DNA of 64,000 bases from Alteromonadaceae bacterium 2753L.S.0a.02 (GTDB lineage: Bacteria > Pseudomonadota > Gammaproteobacteria > Pseudomonadales > Cellvibrionaceae), in contig VISH01000002.1 of the NCBI GenBank assembly GCA_007827375.1, forward strand, positions 3,001,001 through 3,065,000. The letters run 5' to 3'. The translations under genes and the position numbers were made by a program. Shown piece after piece: positions 8,051-17,281 of this stretch. The notes beneath the pieces were generated by a model. It had not been told where the DNA came from and made no database searches. It saw only the letters and a list, made by a program, of their open reading frames with translations. Position 1 is the stretch's first letter, and each line of letters starts with the position of its first letter.

Positions 8051-9250
8051 TTAGTCTTTGCTTTTGGGCTTTTTGGGTTTCTTGGACTTTTTGGGCGGTT
8101 TGGTGTGAACGGTGTACGCCGTTAAGCGACCGTTGTCTGCAAATACGTAGAGCATGTCGTTCGCATTGATCATCGGTGATCGAAAGTGATTTCCCGCCGG
8201 TTTAAAACGATAGGCGAACGAGCCATCACTTTGATTAAGCAGATGCAAATAATCGTCTTTGTCGATAACCGCTAAATAATCGCCAATCACCTGAGGAGCT
8301 CCAATATCGCGGCGTTTTAACTCAAAGTTTTCCCACTCCGGCTCTCCCGTAATACTGTTAAAGGCCATAACGCGAGATTCTTCCGTAGTTACAAATACCC
8401 GCCCCCCAGCGACCGCTATATTATTTGCGGTAGATAGTTCCTGCTTCCACAAAGAGCGCCCCGCTGAGCGATTAATGGCAACAAGATTTCCCTGAAAACT
8501 GGCGGCATAGACATATCCGCCATTGAGCACCGGAGTCCCATCGATATCAACAATCCGTTCCAGCTCGGTACGCCCTTTGGGACGACTGCCACGCACTTCC
8601 CACTGCGTGGAACCATCGGAAATTGAAAAGCTTAAAATCTGGCCGCTGTCGAAACCAACAATAACCTGTGTAGGCGTCAGCACTGGCGATGAGGTGCCGC
8701 GCAAGGTAAGGATGGGAACCGCTTGATCATAGCGCCAGCGCTGCTCTCCGGTTTTGGCATCCAACAAAAATACGCGACCGTCGATGGTAAGTGCTGCTAC
8801 GACGTCATCACTGGCGGCGGGAGGTGCCGCCATCTCACTGCTGAGCTGGGTTTTCCAGAGAAAATCGCCATTTTCGCTGCTCAACGCGTAAATTTCGCCG
8901 CTGTATGCGCCGAAAAAAACGGCAGAATCGCTCGCAGCAATACCACCTGAAACTTGAATATCGTCGACGTCAGCTTTCCATTTGCGCTTGCCCGTTAGCG
9001 CATCAAAGGCGTGAACATCACCATCGACACCCACGGTGTATATTTTACCGTTGTCATCGAGCGCAGGCAGGAACTTGGCAAATCGCCGGTCGAGACCCGA
9101 GCCACCATTTCGACTCCATTTTTTCTTGAGTTTTGCTGTGGCCTCAAACTTCACCAGGTCTGCCGGCTTCAGAGCCAACTTTTTCGGATCATTGGAATCA
9201 CAGGCCGCAAGCGCTAACACCGCCAGCAGCAACAGCAGTGATCGCAGCAT
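8051..9250 (-). CDS. bamB: Outer-membrane assembly lipoprotein BamB
   Basis: BamB is the PQQ-type beta-propeller lipoprotein of the BAM complex that inserts outer-membrane proteins. The 399-residue product has a lipoprotein signal ending LALAAC (Cys17), then repeated propeller-blade motifs such as GKRKWKADV, GDFLWKTQL, GEQRWRYDQ, SGRSLWKQEL and GEPEWENFEL. The C-terminus is a lysine/proline-rich tail (PPKKSKKPKKPKSKD) not typical of E. coli BamB. Residue +2 after the lipidated Cys is Asp, which in E. coli favours inner-membrane retention. The ATG overlaps the yfgM stop (TAATG), so translation is probably coupled. Confidence 0.95.
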   Translation of the reverse strand: MLRSLLLLLAVLALAACDSNDPKKLALKPADLVKFEATAKLKKKWSRNGGSGLDRRFAKFLPALDDNGKIYTVGVDGDVHAFDALTGKRKWKADVDDIQVSGGIAASDSAVFFGAYSGEIYALSSENGDFLWKTQLSSEMAAPPAASDDVVAALTIDGRVFLLDAKTGEQRWRYDQAVPILTLRGTSSPVLTPTQVIVGFDSGQILSFSISDGSTQWEVRGSRPKGRTELERIVDIDGTPVLNGGYVYAASFQGNLVAINRSAGRSLWKQELSTANNIAVAGGRVFVTTEESRVMAFNSITGEPEWENFELKRRDIGAPQVIGDYLAVIDKDDYLHLLNQSDGSFAYRFKPAGNHFRSPMINANDMLYVFADNGRLTAYTVHTKPPKKSKKPKKPKSKD

Positions 9251-9960
9251 TAAGCTTCTCCCTCCGATTCTGCAGGTGTTTCTGGTGTGTCTGCGTCTTT
9301 TCCGGTTACGGCAACAGCGTCGAGTTTAAGTTGAATAAGGCTACGACGATTGAATTCTGAGGGTAACAACGATGCCATGGCCTGCTGATAGGCAGCATTG
9401 GCTTCAGTGGCTTTGCCCTGCGCCAGATAAATATCGCCGCGTACTTCAGCGTAAAGCGCTTTAAAGGCTTCACTGGCAGTTTGGGAAATTTTGCTCAACG
9501 CGGCATCATATTCGCCTTGCGCCGCTAATACTCGGGCTAAACGCGCTGTCGCAACTTGTCCCATGGCTTGGTTGGCAGGAGCATTAACAATGTCTTCCAG
9601 GCGTTGCTGAGCGGCAACCAACTCACCATCATCCACGTGAATGCGAGCCAAAAGGAGATTGGTCATATTGGCATAAAGTGAATTACTGTGGTCAGCGAGC
9701 AATTGCTCCGAGAGTTCGCCAATTTTAGCTTTTTGCTCTGCACTGAGCTGTTCACCCGGCTGAGTTTGCGCCGCCTGCGAAAGCTGTTGGTAGAGGTTAG
9801 ATGCAGCTTCTGCCTGTGCGTGTTGACGATCCTGCCAAAAATTCCAGCCGAGATAGCCACCCAACACCAATATGATGGGTAACACGATCGATACCCAATT
9901 TTCATTCCACCAGCTTTTTAACGCTTCGACCTGTTCTTCTTCTGTAAGATGTTCTGCCAC
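9250..9960 (-). CDS. yfgM: YfgM-family membrane-anchored TPR protein
   Basis: A 236-residue protein of the YfgM/DUF2133 family. A cytoplasmic N-terminus rich in Glu (MAEHLTEEEQVEALKSWW) is followed by one transmembrane segment (VSIVLPIILVLGGYLGW, about residues 24-40) and a periplasmic TPR-like helical domain. In E. coli YfgM associates with SecYEG and the chaperone PpiD. It is sited between hisS and bamB, the conserved order in gammaproteobacteria. The tail ends TPETPAESEGEA. Confidence 0.93.
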   Translation of the reverse strand: MAEHLTEEEQVEALKSWWNENWVSIVLPIILVLGGYLGWNFWQDRQHAQAEAASNLYQQLSQAAQTQPGEQLSAEQKAKIGELSEQLLADHSNSLYANMTNLLLARIHVDDGELVAAQQRLEDIVNAPANQAMGQVATARLARVLAAQGEYDAALSKISQTASEAFKALYAEVRGDIYLAQGKATEANAAYQQAMASLLPSEFNRRSLIQLKLDAVAVTGKDADTPETPAESEGEA

Positions 9961-9970
9961 CTTTTAGCTC

Positions 9971-11242
9971 CTAAACAATTATTTGCATTATTTGTTGTTG
10001 TTTTATGGTTTGTTGCGGCTCGTCTGAGCGCAAATATTTTACGGTTACTTCACCAGCCGAAGCTTCGTCTTCACCGAGAATTAACGCAATGAGGGCGCCA
10101 CTGCGATCTGCTTTTTTCATTTGGCTTTTAAAACTGCCAGCACCGGTATTCAGTTGCAATCGAATATGGGGTGCCTGTTCGCGAATAGTTTCAGCGAGTG
10201 CAAATGCTTGGGGCATAACATCACCCAGAACCATCAGGTAGACATCAGCCGCGCGAGAAATATCCTCGGGGAAGGCGTTCAATTCGTGCAAGAGCAAGAC
10301 AAGTCGCTCAAGCCCCATCGCAAAACCTACGGCGGGCGTCGCCTGACCGCCAAGCTGACTCACCAGTCCATCGTAACGGCCTCCGGCGCACACCGTACCC
10401 TGAGCGCCCAATTGCGTAGTAACCCACTCGAAGACGGTACGACTGTAGTAATCGAGGCCACGCACCAAACGGGTGTTGACCTCATAGGCTACGCCTGCTG
10501 CATCCAGGTATTTTTGCAGCAAACTGAAATGCTCACGGGATTCGTCATCGAGGAAATCTGCGAGATCGGGCGCAGCCGCAAGCAGTACCTGGGTGTTTTC
10601 GTCTTTGCTATCGAGAATCCGCAACGGATTGCTGGAAAGACGCCGCTGACTGTCTTCATCAAGCTGATCCTTACGCGCTTCGAGGTATTCGACCAACGCC
10701 GCTTTATAAGAAGCTCGGGCCTCGTTGGTCCCCAGGCTATTTATCTGCAATTTAACCGCCGAATCAATACCCAGTGTTTTCCACAGGCGCGAGGTCATGA
10801 TCAACAATTCGGCGTCAGCGTCGGCACTGGCGATACCGTAAGCTTCGACACCAAACTGGTGAAACTGACGCAGGCGACCCTTCTGAGGTTTTTCGTACCG
10901 AAACATTGGCCCCATGTACCATAACTTCTGGGTCAGGGTTCCTCTGTTGTAGAGCAATTGCGCCTGCTCGCATGCCCGTACACAGCTTGCCGTGCCCTCC
11001 GGGCGCAGAGTGATGCTATCGCCGTTGCGATCATTGAATGTGTACATTTCTTTTTCAACGATATCAGTCACTTCGCCAATAGAACGCTTAAAAAGCTCGG
11101 TTACTTCTACCAGTGGAAAGCGAATTTCCTGGAAACCGTAGCCATGTACCACCTCTGCAACTGTCGCTTCCAAATATTGCCAACTGGGCGAATCTGCTGG
11201 CAGCAGATCGTTCATGCCTTTAATGGCTTGTAATTTTTTCAA
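9971..11242 (-). CDS. hisS: Histidyl-tRNA synthetase
   Basis: HisS charges tRNA-His. The class II motifs are visible: QAIKGMNDLLP at the N-terminus, motif 1 region EIRFPLVEVTELFKRSIGE, motif 2 TLRPEGTASCVRA ... FRYEKPQKGRLRQFHQFG, the His-specific loop LVRGLDYYSRTVFEW and AGGRYDGL, and motif 3 AVGFAMGLERL. I choose the TTG at 11242 (423 residues), preceded by GGGAT, since family members begin two or three residues before the QAI(R/K)GMND motif; a GTG at 11272 in the same frame would add ten residues. In most relatives ispG lies directly upstream, but here rodZ does. Confidence 0.94.
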   Translation of the reverse strand: MKKLQAIKGMNDLLPADSPSWQYLEATVAEVVHGYGFQEIRFPLVEVTELFKRSIGEVTDIVEKEMYTFNDRNGDSITLRPEGTASCVRACEQAQLLYNRGTLTQKLWYMGPMFRYEKPQKGRLRQFHQFGVEAYGIASADADAELLIMTSRLWKTLGIDSAVKLQINSLGTNEARASYKAALVEYLEARKDQLDEDSQRRLSSNPLRILDSKDENTQVLLAAAPDLADFLDDESREHFSLLQKYLDAAGVAYEVNTRLVRGLDYYSRTVFEWVTTQLGAQGTVCAGGRYDGLVSQLGGQATPAVGFAMGLERLVLLLHELNAFPEDISRAADVYLMVLGDVMPQAFALAETIREQAPHIRLQLNTGAGSFKSQMKKADRSGALIALILGEDEASAGEVTVKYLRSDEPQQTIKQQQIMQIIV

Positions 11243-11339
11243 GTTTCTATCCCAAACACTGCATGCCACCACCAGGCTGCCCTGCCTAATGGCGATTAAA
11301 AGATTGATTGCTCAACGATAAGCGTGTGAGGCCCCGGTT

Positions 11340-12256
11340 CTATGGAGTCACGGTAAAACGCAGGGTGTTGCGATTGGGGATCGGATTAATCGCGACCGGA
11401 TTTCCGTTTATTAGAATTTCCGCAGCCCGCGCATTGCCCAACATCACTTCAAACGGGGCCTCGCCAAAAAGCTGCAGATTATCCCCTTTCGTCTTGAGTT
11501 GCGCAAACAATACCTCACCCTGAGCGTCAGTTACCTTTATCCAGCAATCTTCGAGGAAGGTAACAAACAACAAATCTTGAGAGCTCGTTGCCTGAGGTTC
11601 GGTTTCGGGAGCCGTGTTTGATGGGCTTTCCGGGACTTCAAGCGATGCTTTAGAGGGTTCAGTTGACGCAACTGGTGCGGGGTTTTGGTGAGTCACCAAA
11701 GCTTCTTTAGCAGTCTGATTATCGACCTCTGGAGTGGGTTCTTCGGGCTCTAGCTCTTGAGAAACTTGCTGTTGCGCTGCAACCGGTTCTGATTCAGGTT
11801 CGAGAGCCTGCTCACCACCCATGAAATACACCACAGCCCCCATACGAAGAGCAAAAATACAACCGCCGCCGGCCCGGGGATACTGTTTATACCCGCAAGC
11901 AAACGATTCTTGCGCTGCAATCTGGATTCCAGATATTGAGGTTGTTCGCCCGAGCTCACGGAAGGCGTAGTAATGGCGACCATTTCCGTGGGCAAGGAAT
12001 CTACAAAAGCGTCGGAATCGACATCCAACAATTTCGCATACTTTCGCAAATAACCGTTTACGAAAGTCGCACCACCCAGTTCCTGGTAGTGGTCCTGTTC
12101 AAGATCTTCGAGTTTGCGTTTCGGAATTAAGCTCTGACGCGTAATCTCATCCAGATCGATGCCTTTTGATTCCCGCAGAACGCGCAGTGCGGCCCCTGGC
12201 CTATTGTGGTTTAGCAGAATTTGAAAATCGTCGCTGTCTGGTATTTCCCCGGTCAT
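11340..12256 (-). pseudogene. rodZ: rodZ, cell-shape protein, with apparent -1 frameshift in the transmembrane segment
   Basis: RodZ links MreB to the wall-elongation machinery. The first frame (12256 down to 11750) carries the Xre-like HTH domain (LRESKGIDLDEITRQSLIPK ... GGATFVNGYLRKYAKLLDVD) and enters the membrane segment GPAAVVFLLFVWG. The rest of the protein is in another frame (from about 11843 to 11340): GAVVYFMGGEQ, a Pro/Glu-rich periplasmic linker and the C-terminal domain LFVTFLEDCWIKVTDAQGEV ... NRNTLRFTVTP. One extra base in the five-G run (plus-strand C at 11837-11841) would join both frames into a normal membrane helix. As written, the product would be a 168-residue protein that still keeps the HTH and a hydrophobic segment. 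A sequencing error is the simplest explanation; real mutation is possible. Confidence 0.85.
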
Positions 12257-12294
12257 GCATCAGCTTCTTTTATTGTCGGTGGAGAACGCTCGGC

Positions 12295-13107
12295 TTACTT
12301 TTCCATGAGCCTTTTATACTCAAGGTATTCCTTTGAGTAGGGATACAGATTCTTTAATGCAAGCACATAACTGGCTTCTTTGTCTTTATTTCCAAAGATA
12401 CGCTCAATGCGGATGCCCAGCCACAAGCTACGAGGCGTATGCCGTGTAATACCATCGAATTGCGCCAAATACTTTGCCGCATTTGAGTAGTCGCGCTCCG
12501 CAAACGCCATATCGGCGAGCTCCAATGCGGCCTCCGCCTGGCGACTATCAAGGTTTAATGCGTGCTGGAAGGCTCCTTTGGCACGAGCTTTATCACCCAA
12601 TTGCAAAGACGTGCGGCCCACATTCACCAAGGACTCGGCACGCCGGGGATAATTGAAATCGGTACTGGCCGCCTCAAAATATTTAATAGCTTCATCGTAG
12701 CGTTTTTGTTCGTACAAGAAGCGGGCGTAGCTAAACTCAATCGAGGCGCGCGAGAAATCAACACGATTCTTGAGTGCTTTTTTAAACTTCTTATCCGCCT
12801 CATCGACCTCGCCATTCAACTGATGAATCATCGCCAAACCGAGCCAGGCTTCCGCCGATTTATTATCAATTTCCAGCGCTTTGGAGAAAGAACGAATCGC
12901 CCCCTCCCGTTTATTCTGCTGCAAATAACTCATTCCCAGTTTGATATTCGCTTCAACGGCCTGCTTTTTATCAACTTTGCGTTCCGGATTATCCATGGTG
13001 GTGACGCAGCCACTTAGGGCTACAAGTGCAATAGCTAAAATAGCAGCGTTGAAAATCTGAACTGTATAAATACTCATCCGACGAAACAAATGGGTATTGT
13101 GCGGCAT
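12295..13107 (-). CDS. pilF: Type IV pilus biogenesis lipoprotein PilF/PilW
   Basis: PilF (PilW) is the outer-membrane TPR pilotin that localises the PilQ secretin. The 270-residue product has a lipoprotein signal ending ALSGC (Val at +2), then about six TPR-type repeats, e.g. LGMSYLQQNKREGAIRSF, AEAWLGLAMIHQLNGEVDEA, RYDEAIKYFEAA, VGRTSLQLGDKARAKGAF. The start is probably the ATG at 13107; an in-frame ATG at 13077 would give a shorter, more usual signal peptide. The order rlmN-pilF-rodZ is conserved in Pseudomonas-like genomes and fits the pilus ATPase gene at the window's end. Confidence 0.93.
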   Translation of the reverse strand: MPHNTHLFRRMSIYTVQIFNAAILAIALVALSGCVTTMDNPERKVDKKQAVEANIKLGMSYLQQNKREGAIRSFSKALEIDNKSAEAWLGLAMIHQLNGEVDEADKKFKKALKNRVDFSRASIEFSYARFLYEQKRYDEAIKYFEAASTDFNYPRRAESLVNVGRTSLQLGDKARAKGAFQHALNLDSRQAEAALELADMAFAERDYSNAAKYLAQFDGITRHTPRSLWLGIRIERIFGNKDKEASYVLALKNLYPYSKEYLEYKRLMEK

Positions 13108-13190
13108 AAGCCCCCCGGTGAATCACCTTGTTACTTTTTTATAAAAATGGAACTTGTAGTTTATAAAGCGCCGGTCGTGAGCAGCGCTTG

Positions 13191-14390
13191 TTATTGCACC
13201 ATTTTTACAGGAATGGTGTCGGTATTAGAATTTAACAGCGCGGCCTGGTCGAGCTTGTAGCGCTGACTGCGCTTGGTTCGGTCGTTAACCTGGCCGGCTA
13301 ACTGCCCACAGGCCGCGTCAATATCGTCACCGCGCGTAGTTCTAATGGTTGTAGTGTAGCCTGCGTCAATCAGTATTTGCTGAAAGCGTTTCAGCGCATT
13401 GTTGCTAACCTTCTTATAATTCGACAGCGCGAACGGATTAAAAGGTATGAGGTTAATTTTAACCGGCACATCTTTCAACAGTTGCGCTAACTGATGTGCA
13501 TGCTCAACCCGGTCGTTAACCTGATCGATCAAAGTGTATTCTATGGTGATCTTACGGTGGGTATCTGGTAGCCCCTCGATGTACTGTTTGGCCGATGCCA
13601 ATAATTTCGCGATGGGGTATTTTTTGTTGAGAGGAACCAGTTGATTGCGAAGTTCGTCGTTGGGAGCATGAAGTGATATAGCCAAACAAGCATCGGTGTA
13701 CTTACCCAAACGATCGAGCGCTGGAACCACGCCTGAAGTACTGAGCGTTACACGTCTTTTGGAAATGCCATAGCAATTGTCATGCATCATTAGGTGCATG
13801 GCTTCGACGACATTATCAAAATTCAACAAGGGTTCACCCATACCCATTAGCACCACATTGGTGACTTTGCGATCCCCGCGACTACCGCCTTCCTGAAGTT
13901 GCCCAAATGATTTTGCAGCTATCCAGACCTGCCCAATTATTTCATCAGAGCTGAGGTCGCGATTAAAACCCTGTTTGCCAGTGGCGCAAAAACTGCAATC
14001 GAGTGAGCAACCCACCTGCGAAGACACACACAAGGTGCCGCGCTCACCTTCTGGAATGAATACCGTTTCTATGGCATTGTCACCCGCAACGCGAATCAGG
14101 AATTTACGTGTGCCATCGCTGGAATCCCACTGCTTGATCACTTCGGGAATACGTACCTCGGCAACTTCAGCTAGGCGAATACGCAAATCTTTACTAATGT
14201 TGGTCATCTGATGGAAATCGGTGACTCCCAGCTGATGCACCCACTTCAATACCTGTGTTGCACGGAATTTCTTTTCTCCCAACGAAGCGAAAAAGGCCTC
14301 CATGCGGCCTTGAGACATGCCCAGCAAATTGATTTTTTCGCCAGAGGGTTCGGATTGCACAGTTTCAACTGCGCCGGTATTGCAACTCAC
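13191..14390 (-). CDS. rlmN: Dual-specificity 23S rRNA/tRNA adenine-C2 methyltransferase RlmN
   Basis: A radical-SAM enzyme that methylates A2503 of 23S rRNA and A37 of some tRNAs. The cluster motif CSLDCSFCATG (CxxxCxxC) is present, with RVTLSTSGVVPALDRL, LAISLHAPNDELR, LIPFNPF and the C-terminal TTIRTTRGDDIDAACGQLAG, whose Cys is the methyl-carrying residue. The start at 14390 is a GTG; it is preferred over the ATG at 14318 because the INLLG segment before that ATG is conserved in the family. 399 residues, a little longer than E. coli RlmN. Followed by pilF. Confidence 0.96.
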   Translation of the reverse strand: MSCNTGAVETVQSEPSGEKINLLGMSQGRMEAFFASLGEKKFRATQVLKWVHQLGVTDFHQMTNISKDLRIRLAEVAEVRIPEVIKQWDSSDGTRKFLIRVAGDNAIETVFIPEGERGTLCVSSQVGCSLDCSFCATGKQGFNRDLSSDEIIGQVWIAAKSFGQLQEGGSRGDRKVTNVVLMGMGEPLLNFDNVVEAMHLMMHDNCYGISKRRVTLSTSGVVPALDRLGKYTDACLAISLHAPNDELRNQLVPLNKKYPIAKLLASAKQYIEGLPDTHRKITIEYTLIDQVNDRVEHAHQLAQLLKDVPVKINLIPFNPFALSNYKKVSNNALKRFQQILIDAGYTTTIRTTRGDDIDAACGQLAGQVNDRTKRSQRYKLDQAALLNSNTDTIPVKMVQ

Positions 14391-14410
14391 TTAACTCACT
14401 TCCTCAAAAA

Positions 14411-14836
14411 CTAATGGGGACAAATTTCATCATCGGCGAAGAAATAGGCCACTTCTCGTGCGGCCGACTCGGGGCTATCAGATCCGTGCACGGCATTTTC
14501 ACTTAGCGAATCTGCAAAGTCTTTACGGATGGTGCCTTCAGCGGCGTTTTGCGGATTGGTTGCCCCCATAACTTCGCGATTCAACGCAATCGCATTGTCA
14601 CCCTCTAAAACCTGAACAAGTACCGGGCCGCTTATCATGAATTCGACCAGTTCTTGGTAAAAAGGTTTACCTTGATGCTCCTCATAAAAACCGCCAGCCC
14701 TGGCTTCGTCCAGACACAACATCTTAGCTGCGACAATTTTTAGACCAGCCTTTTCAAAACGACTGTAGATTTCACCGATCACGTTTTTTTTAACTGCATT
14801 AGGCTTAACTATTGACAAAGTTCTTTCGATAGCCAT
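14411..14836 (-). CDS. ndk: Nucleoside diphosphate kinase
   Basis: Ndk balances NTP pools by transferring phosphate from ATP to other nucleoside diphosphates through a phosphohistidine. The 141-residue protein shows ERTLSIVKPNAVKKN at the start and the active-site signature NAVHGSDSPESA. Length matches the bacterial family (about 141-143). The ATG follows AAGGAGATTTAGTTA. It lies 20 bases upstream of rlmN and is the first gene of the minus-strand run down to der. Confidence 0.98.
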   Translation of the reverse strand: MAIERTLSIVKPNAVKKNVIGEIYSRFEKAGLKIVAAKMLCLDEARAGGFYEEHQGKPFYQELVEFMISGPVLVQVLEGDNAIALNREVMGATNPQNAAEGTIRKDFADSLSENAVHGSDSPESAAREVAYFFADDEICPH

Positions 14837-15086
14837 TAACTAAATCTCCTTCACGGTCCCAAGGGGTACTAACGCGGTCACAATATTTGTTATTAACATG
14901 ATTAAAATCATTGTGTTTGCGCGAATCATAAAACCAGCAAATTATACGTGTATTGGCGCTAAATAGCAGCCAGGATCACTTTTCGAACACGCACAACGCA
15001 GCTATCACGTTTAACATTTTAGGCTTTATGCCTTGGTCGATTAGAATCTGCATTTCACTTCAAGCAAAGGAACGAAAACAAACACT

Positions 15087-17240
15087 ATGTCTGTTATTGG
15101 CAAATTGGGGAAATGGCTCACGGGTCTAATAGCGGTAATCTTGATGCTGCTAGTTGGAGTGATAACACTGGTAGTGTTCAGCGATGCCAACTACTTGAAA
15201 CCGCACATTGAAGAACAACTTGCGCAACGCGGCGTATACACGCAGTTTTCCGGTGATCTCAGTTGGTCGCTGTATCCCGTTACAGGTATCACTACCCGCG
15301 ATTTAAGACTGTTCAACCACAACAACAAACAGCAGACCGCCCTTCTCGCCAGCCTCGACAAACTCAGCTTACAAATCGATCTACGCGCATTGCTGTTTCA
15401 GCGTGCAATTGCAATAAATGCCGTCGTACTGGATGCGCCGATGATTAACTATCAAGTGGACATCAGAGGCATGAGTAACTGGCAACCAGTGCTGGATAGT
15501 GTTTTGCGTAGTCCAGAACCGCCAGGAGAAACTTCCCTGCCGGATAATGAAAAGCCAACGAATTTTCGTATTTCCCAATTAATCATCAACAATTTGCGCG
15601 TTCAATACAGCGATAAGCAGGCAGGAAGCGCACTCGAACTCCACGAGGCGCAACTCAGAGTAAGCAATATCAATCTGCAAGGCGATGCCATAGCATTGCA
15701 AAGCGAGGGAGAGATTATCGTTGCCCCCTATCCCTCTATTAGCTATACGCTCAGCGGTAGCTTCCGGCAACCGAGTAATTCAGAACTCCAACTGCATCAG
15801 CTTGAATTTGGCCTAAGAGCTTCTCAGGCAAGGTTTGGCGGTTCCGGCAAACTCGCGGTTTCACTGGATGAACCGCAAAGTGCCCAACTTGATTTTAACC
15901 TTTCCCGTTTCGATCCACGCCCGTGGTTTAACACCCTGCAATTATCAGTGCCGGAAATGGCAAATGCCAATGCACTATCTCAAGTGTCTGCTTCTGGCAC
16001 ACTGGCGCTTAAGCCAGAAAAAATAGAATTAAGTGTGTTAAAACTGCAGATGGATGACTCAACTATTGTTGGCAACCTCAGTCTTACACCAAGAAATAAG
16101 CTGCCACCTAAAATCGATGCTCAATTTGATATTTCAAAAATCAACCTTGATGATTACCTGCCTCCATCTCGCGAACCTAATGATGATGTCGAGTCATCGG
16201 CAACACCACTCGATCTAAGTTTTCTGGAACAACAAAATTCAAAAATAAAGCTTCGTGTTGCTGAAGCACAAATATATAAGCAAAAGCTGTATAAAATCGA
16301 TAGTGTGATTCAAGCAAAACATAACACACTAAAACTCGACCTAAAACAGGCTGCGGTCTATCGTGGCAATACTGCATTGCAGGCTGAGATTAGTAACAGC
16401 TCACCTGGCGCTAGCTTCACAATGGCGATAAACGCCAGCGCAATTGACGTATTCGATGCGCTAACTTCACTTGAACTTTATGACCAGCTTAAGGGTTTGG
16501 TAAATTTACAAATAAATGCCTCAAGCAAAGGCATGACCGGCGAAGAACTGCAGCAACGCATGCGCGCAGATGTAGAGGTAGACGCACCGGAAATTTTGTT
16601 TACAGCCTTAAATGTAGAGCAACGCTATTGCGATGCCCTGGCGAAATTAGAAAATAAATCAAAAATAACCAACTGGCCACCACACACCACGATTGCACCC
16701 TTTCAGGCCAAGCTGGATTACAGCCAAGAAGCAGTAAACATTAAATCATTACAGGCACTTATCCAAGGTATGCAAACAACAGCGAACGGGCGATTCGTGC
16801 CAGACAGCGGCGAATTTTATGTTCCGTTAGATCTTGCCTTTAAAGATTTCACTGCCGCCCAAAAAGATTGCCCATTGCTGAACGCAAAATGGCGTAGTCA
16901 GAAAATTCCTCTGCTGTGCAAAGGAACACTGAACAAATTAGGAACCGATATATGTGCCCCGGATTACAAACGCTTAAGCGATAAACTGGAAGACAGATAC
17001 AAGCAAGAGAAAGACAAACTTGAGGAAAAAGCCGAAGCTCGTGCTCGCGAAATTCGCCAAGAGGCTCGCGATGAAGCCAAAAAAGCCGAGGAAAAAGCCG
17101 AGCAACGCGCCAAAGAATCCCGGGAAGAAGCCAAAGATAAAGTGGATGAAGAAGCGAAAAAACTGCTTGACGATATGGTCGGTGAAAAGAAAGCAGAAGA
17201 ATTAGAGGATAAACTTAAAAACCTGTTAAACCGCAAGTAG
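15087..17240 (+). CDS. AsmA-family inner-membrane-anchored protein with charged coiled-coil tail
   Basis: 717 residues. A single N-terminal membrane anchor (WLTGLIAVILMLLVGVITLVV) leads into the AsmA N-terminal region (YLKPHIEEQLAQR, LSWSLYPVTGITTRDLRLFN), and the C-terminal AsmA domain (VNLQINASSKGMTGEEL ... ISKINLDDYLP) follows. AsmA-like proteins are thought to move phospholipid between membranes or tune outer-membrane assembly. The unusual part is the last 85 or so residues: an alternating Glu/Lys/Arg/Ala heptad-like segment (EKAEARAREIRQEARDEA and onward) predicted to be one long charged coiled coil. It starts 250 bases from the divergent ndk and is followed by the peroxidase gene 41 bases on. 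Confidence 0.85.
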   Translation: MSVIGKLGKWLTGLIAVILMLLVGVITLVVFSDANYLKPHIEEQLAQRGVYTQFSGDLSWSLYPVTGITTRDLRLFNHNNKQQTALLASLDKLSLQIDLRALLFQRAIAINAVVLDAPMINYQVDIRGMSNWQPVLDSVLRSPEPPGETSLPDNEKPTNFRISQLIINNLRVQYSDKQAGSALELHEAQLRVSNINLQGDAIALQSEGEIIVAPYPSISYTLSGSFRQPSNSELQLHQLEFGLRASQARFGGSGKLAVSLDEPQSAQLDFNLSRFDPRPWFNTLQLSVPEMANANALSQVSASGTLALKPEKIELSVLKLQMDDSTIVGNLSLTPRNKLPPKIDAQFDISKINLDDYLPPSREPNDDVESSATPLDLSFLEQQNSKIKLRVAEAQIYKQKLYKIDSVIQAKHNTLKLDLKQAAVYRGNTALQAEISNSSPGASFTMAINASAIDVFDALTSLELYDQLKGLVNLQINASSKGMTGEELQQRMRADVEVDAPEILFTALNVEQRYCDALAKLENKSKITNWPPHTTIAPFQAKLDYSQEAVNIKSLQALIQGMQTTANGRFVPDSGEFYVPLDLAFKDFTAAQKDCPLLNAKWRSQKIPLLCKGTLNKLGTDICAPDYKRLSDKLEDRYKQEKDKLEEKAEARAREIRQEARDEAKKAEEKAEQRAKESREEAKDKVDEEAKKLLDDMVGEKKAEELEDKLKNLLNRK

Positions 17241-17281
17241 CTCTACAACGTATTTACCCCCAAAACCCCGAGGCACAAGAT

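Noticed and set aside
10121..10924. A 267-codon plus-strand frame opposite hisS
   Set aside because: Antisense to the well supported hisS coding sequence, without ribosome site or recognisable domain.
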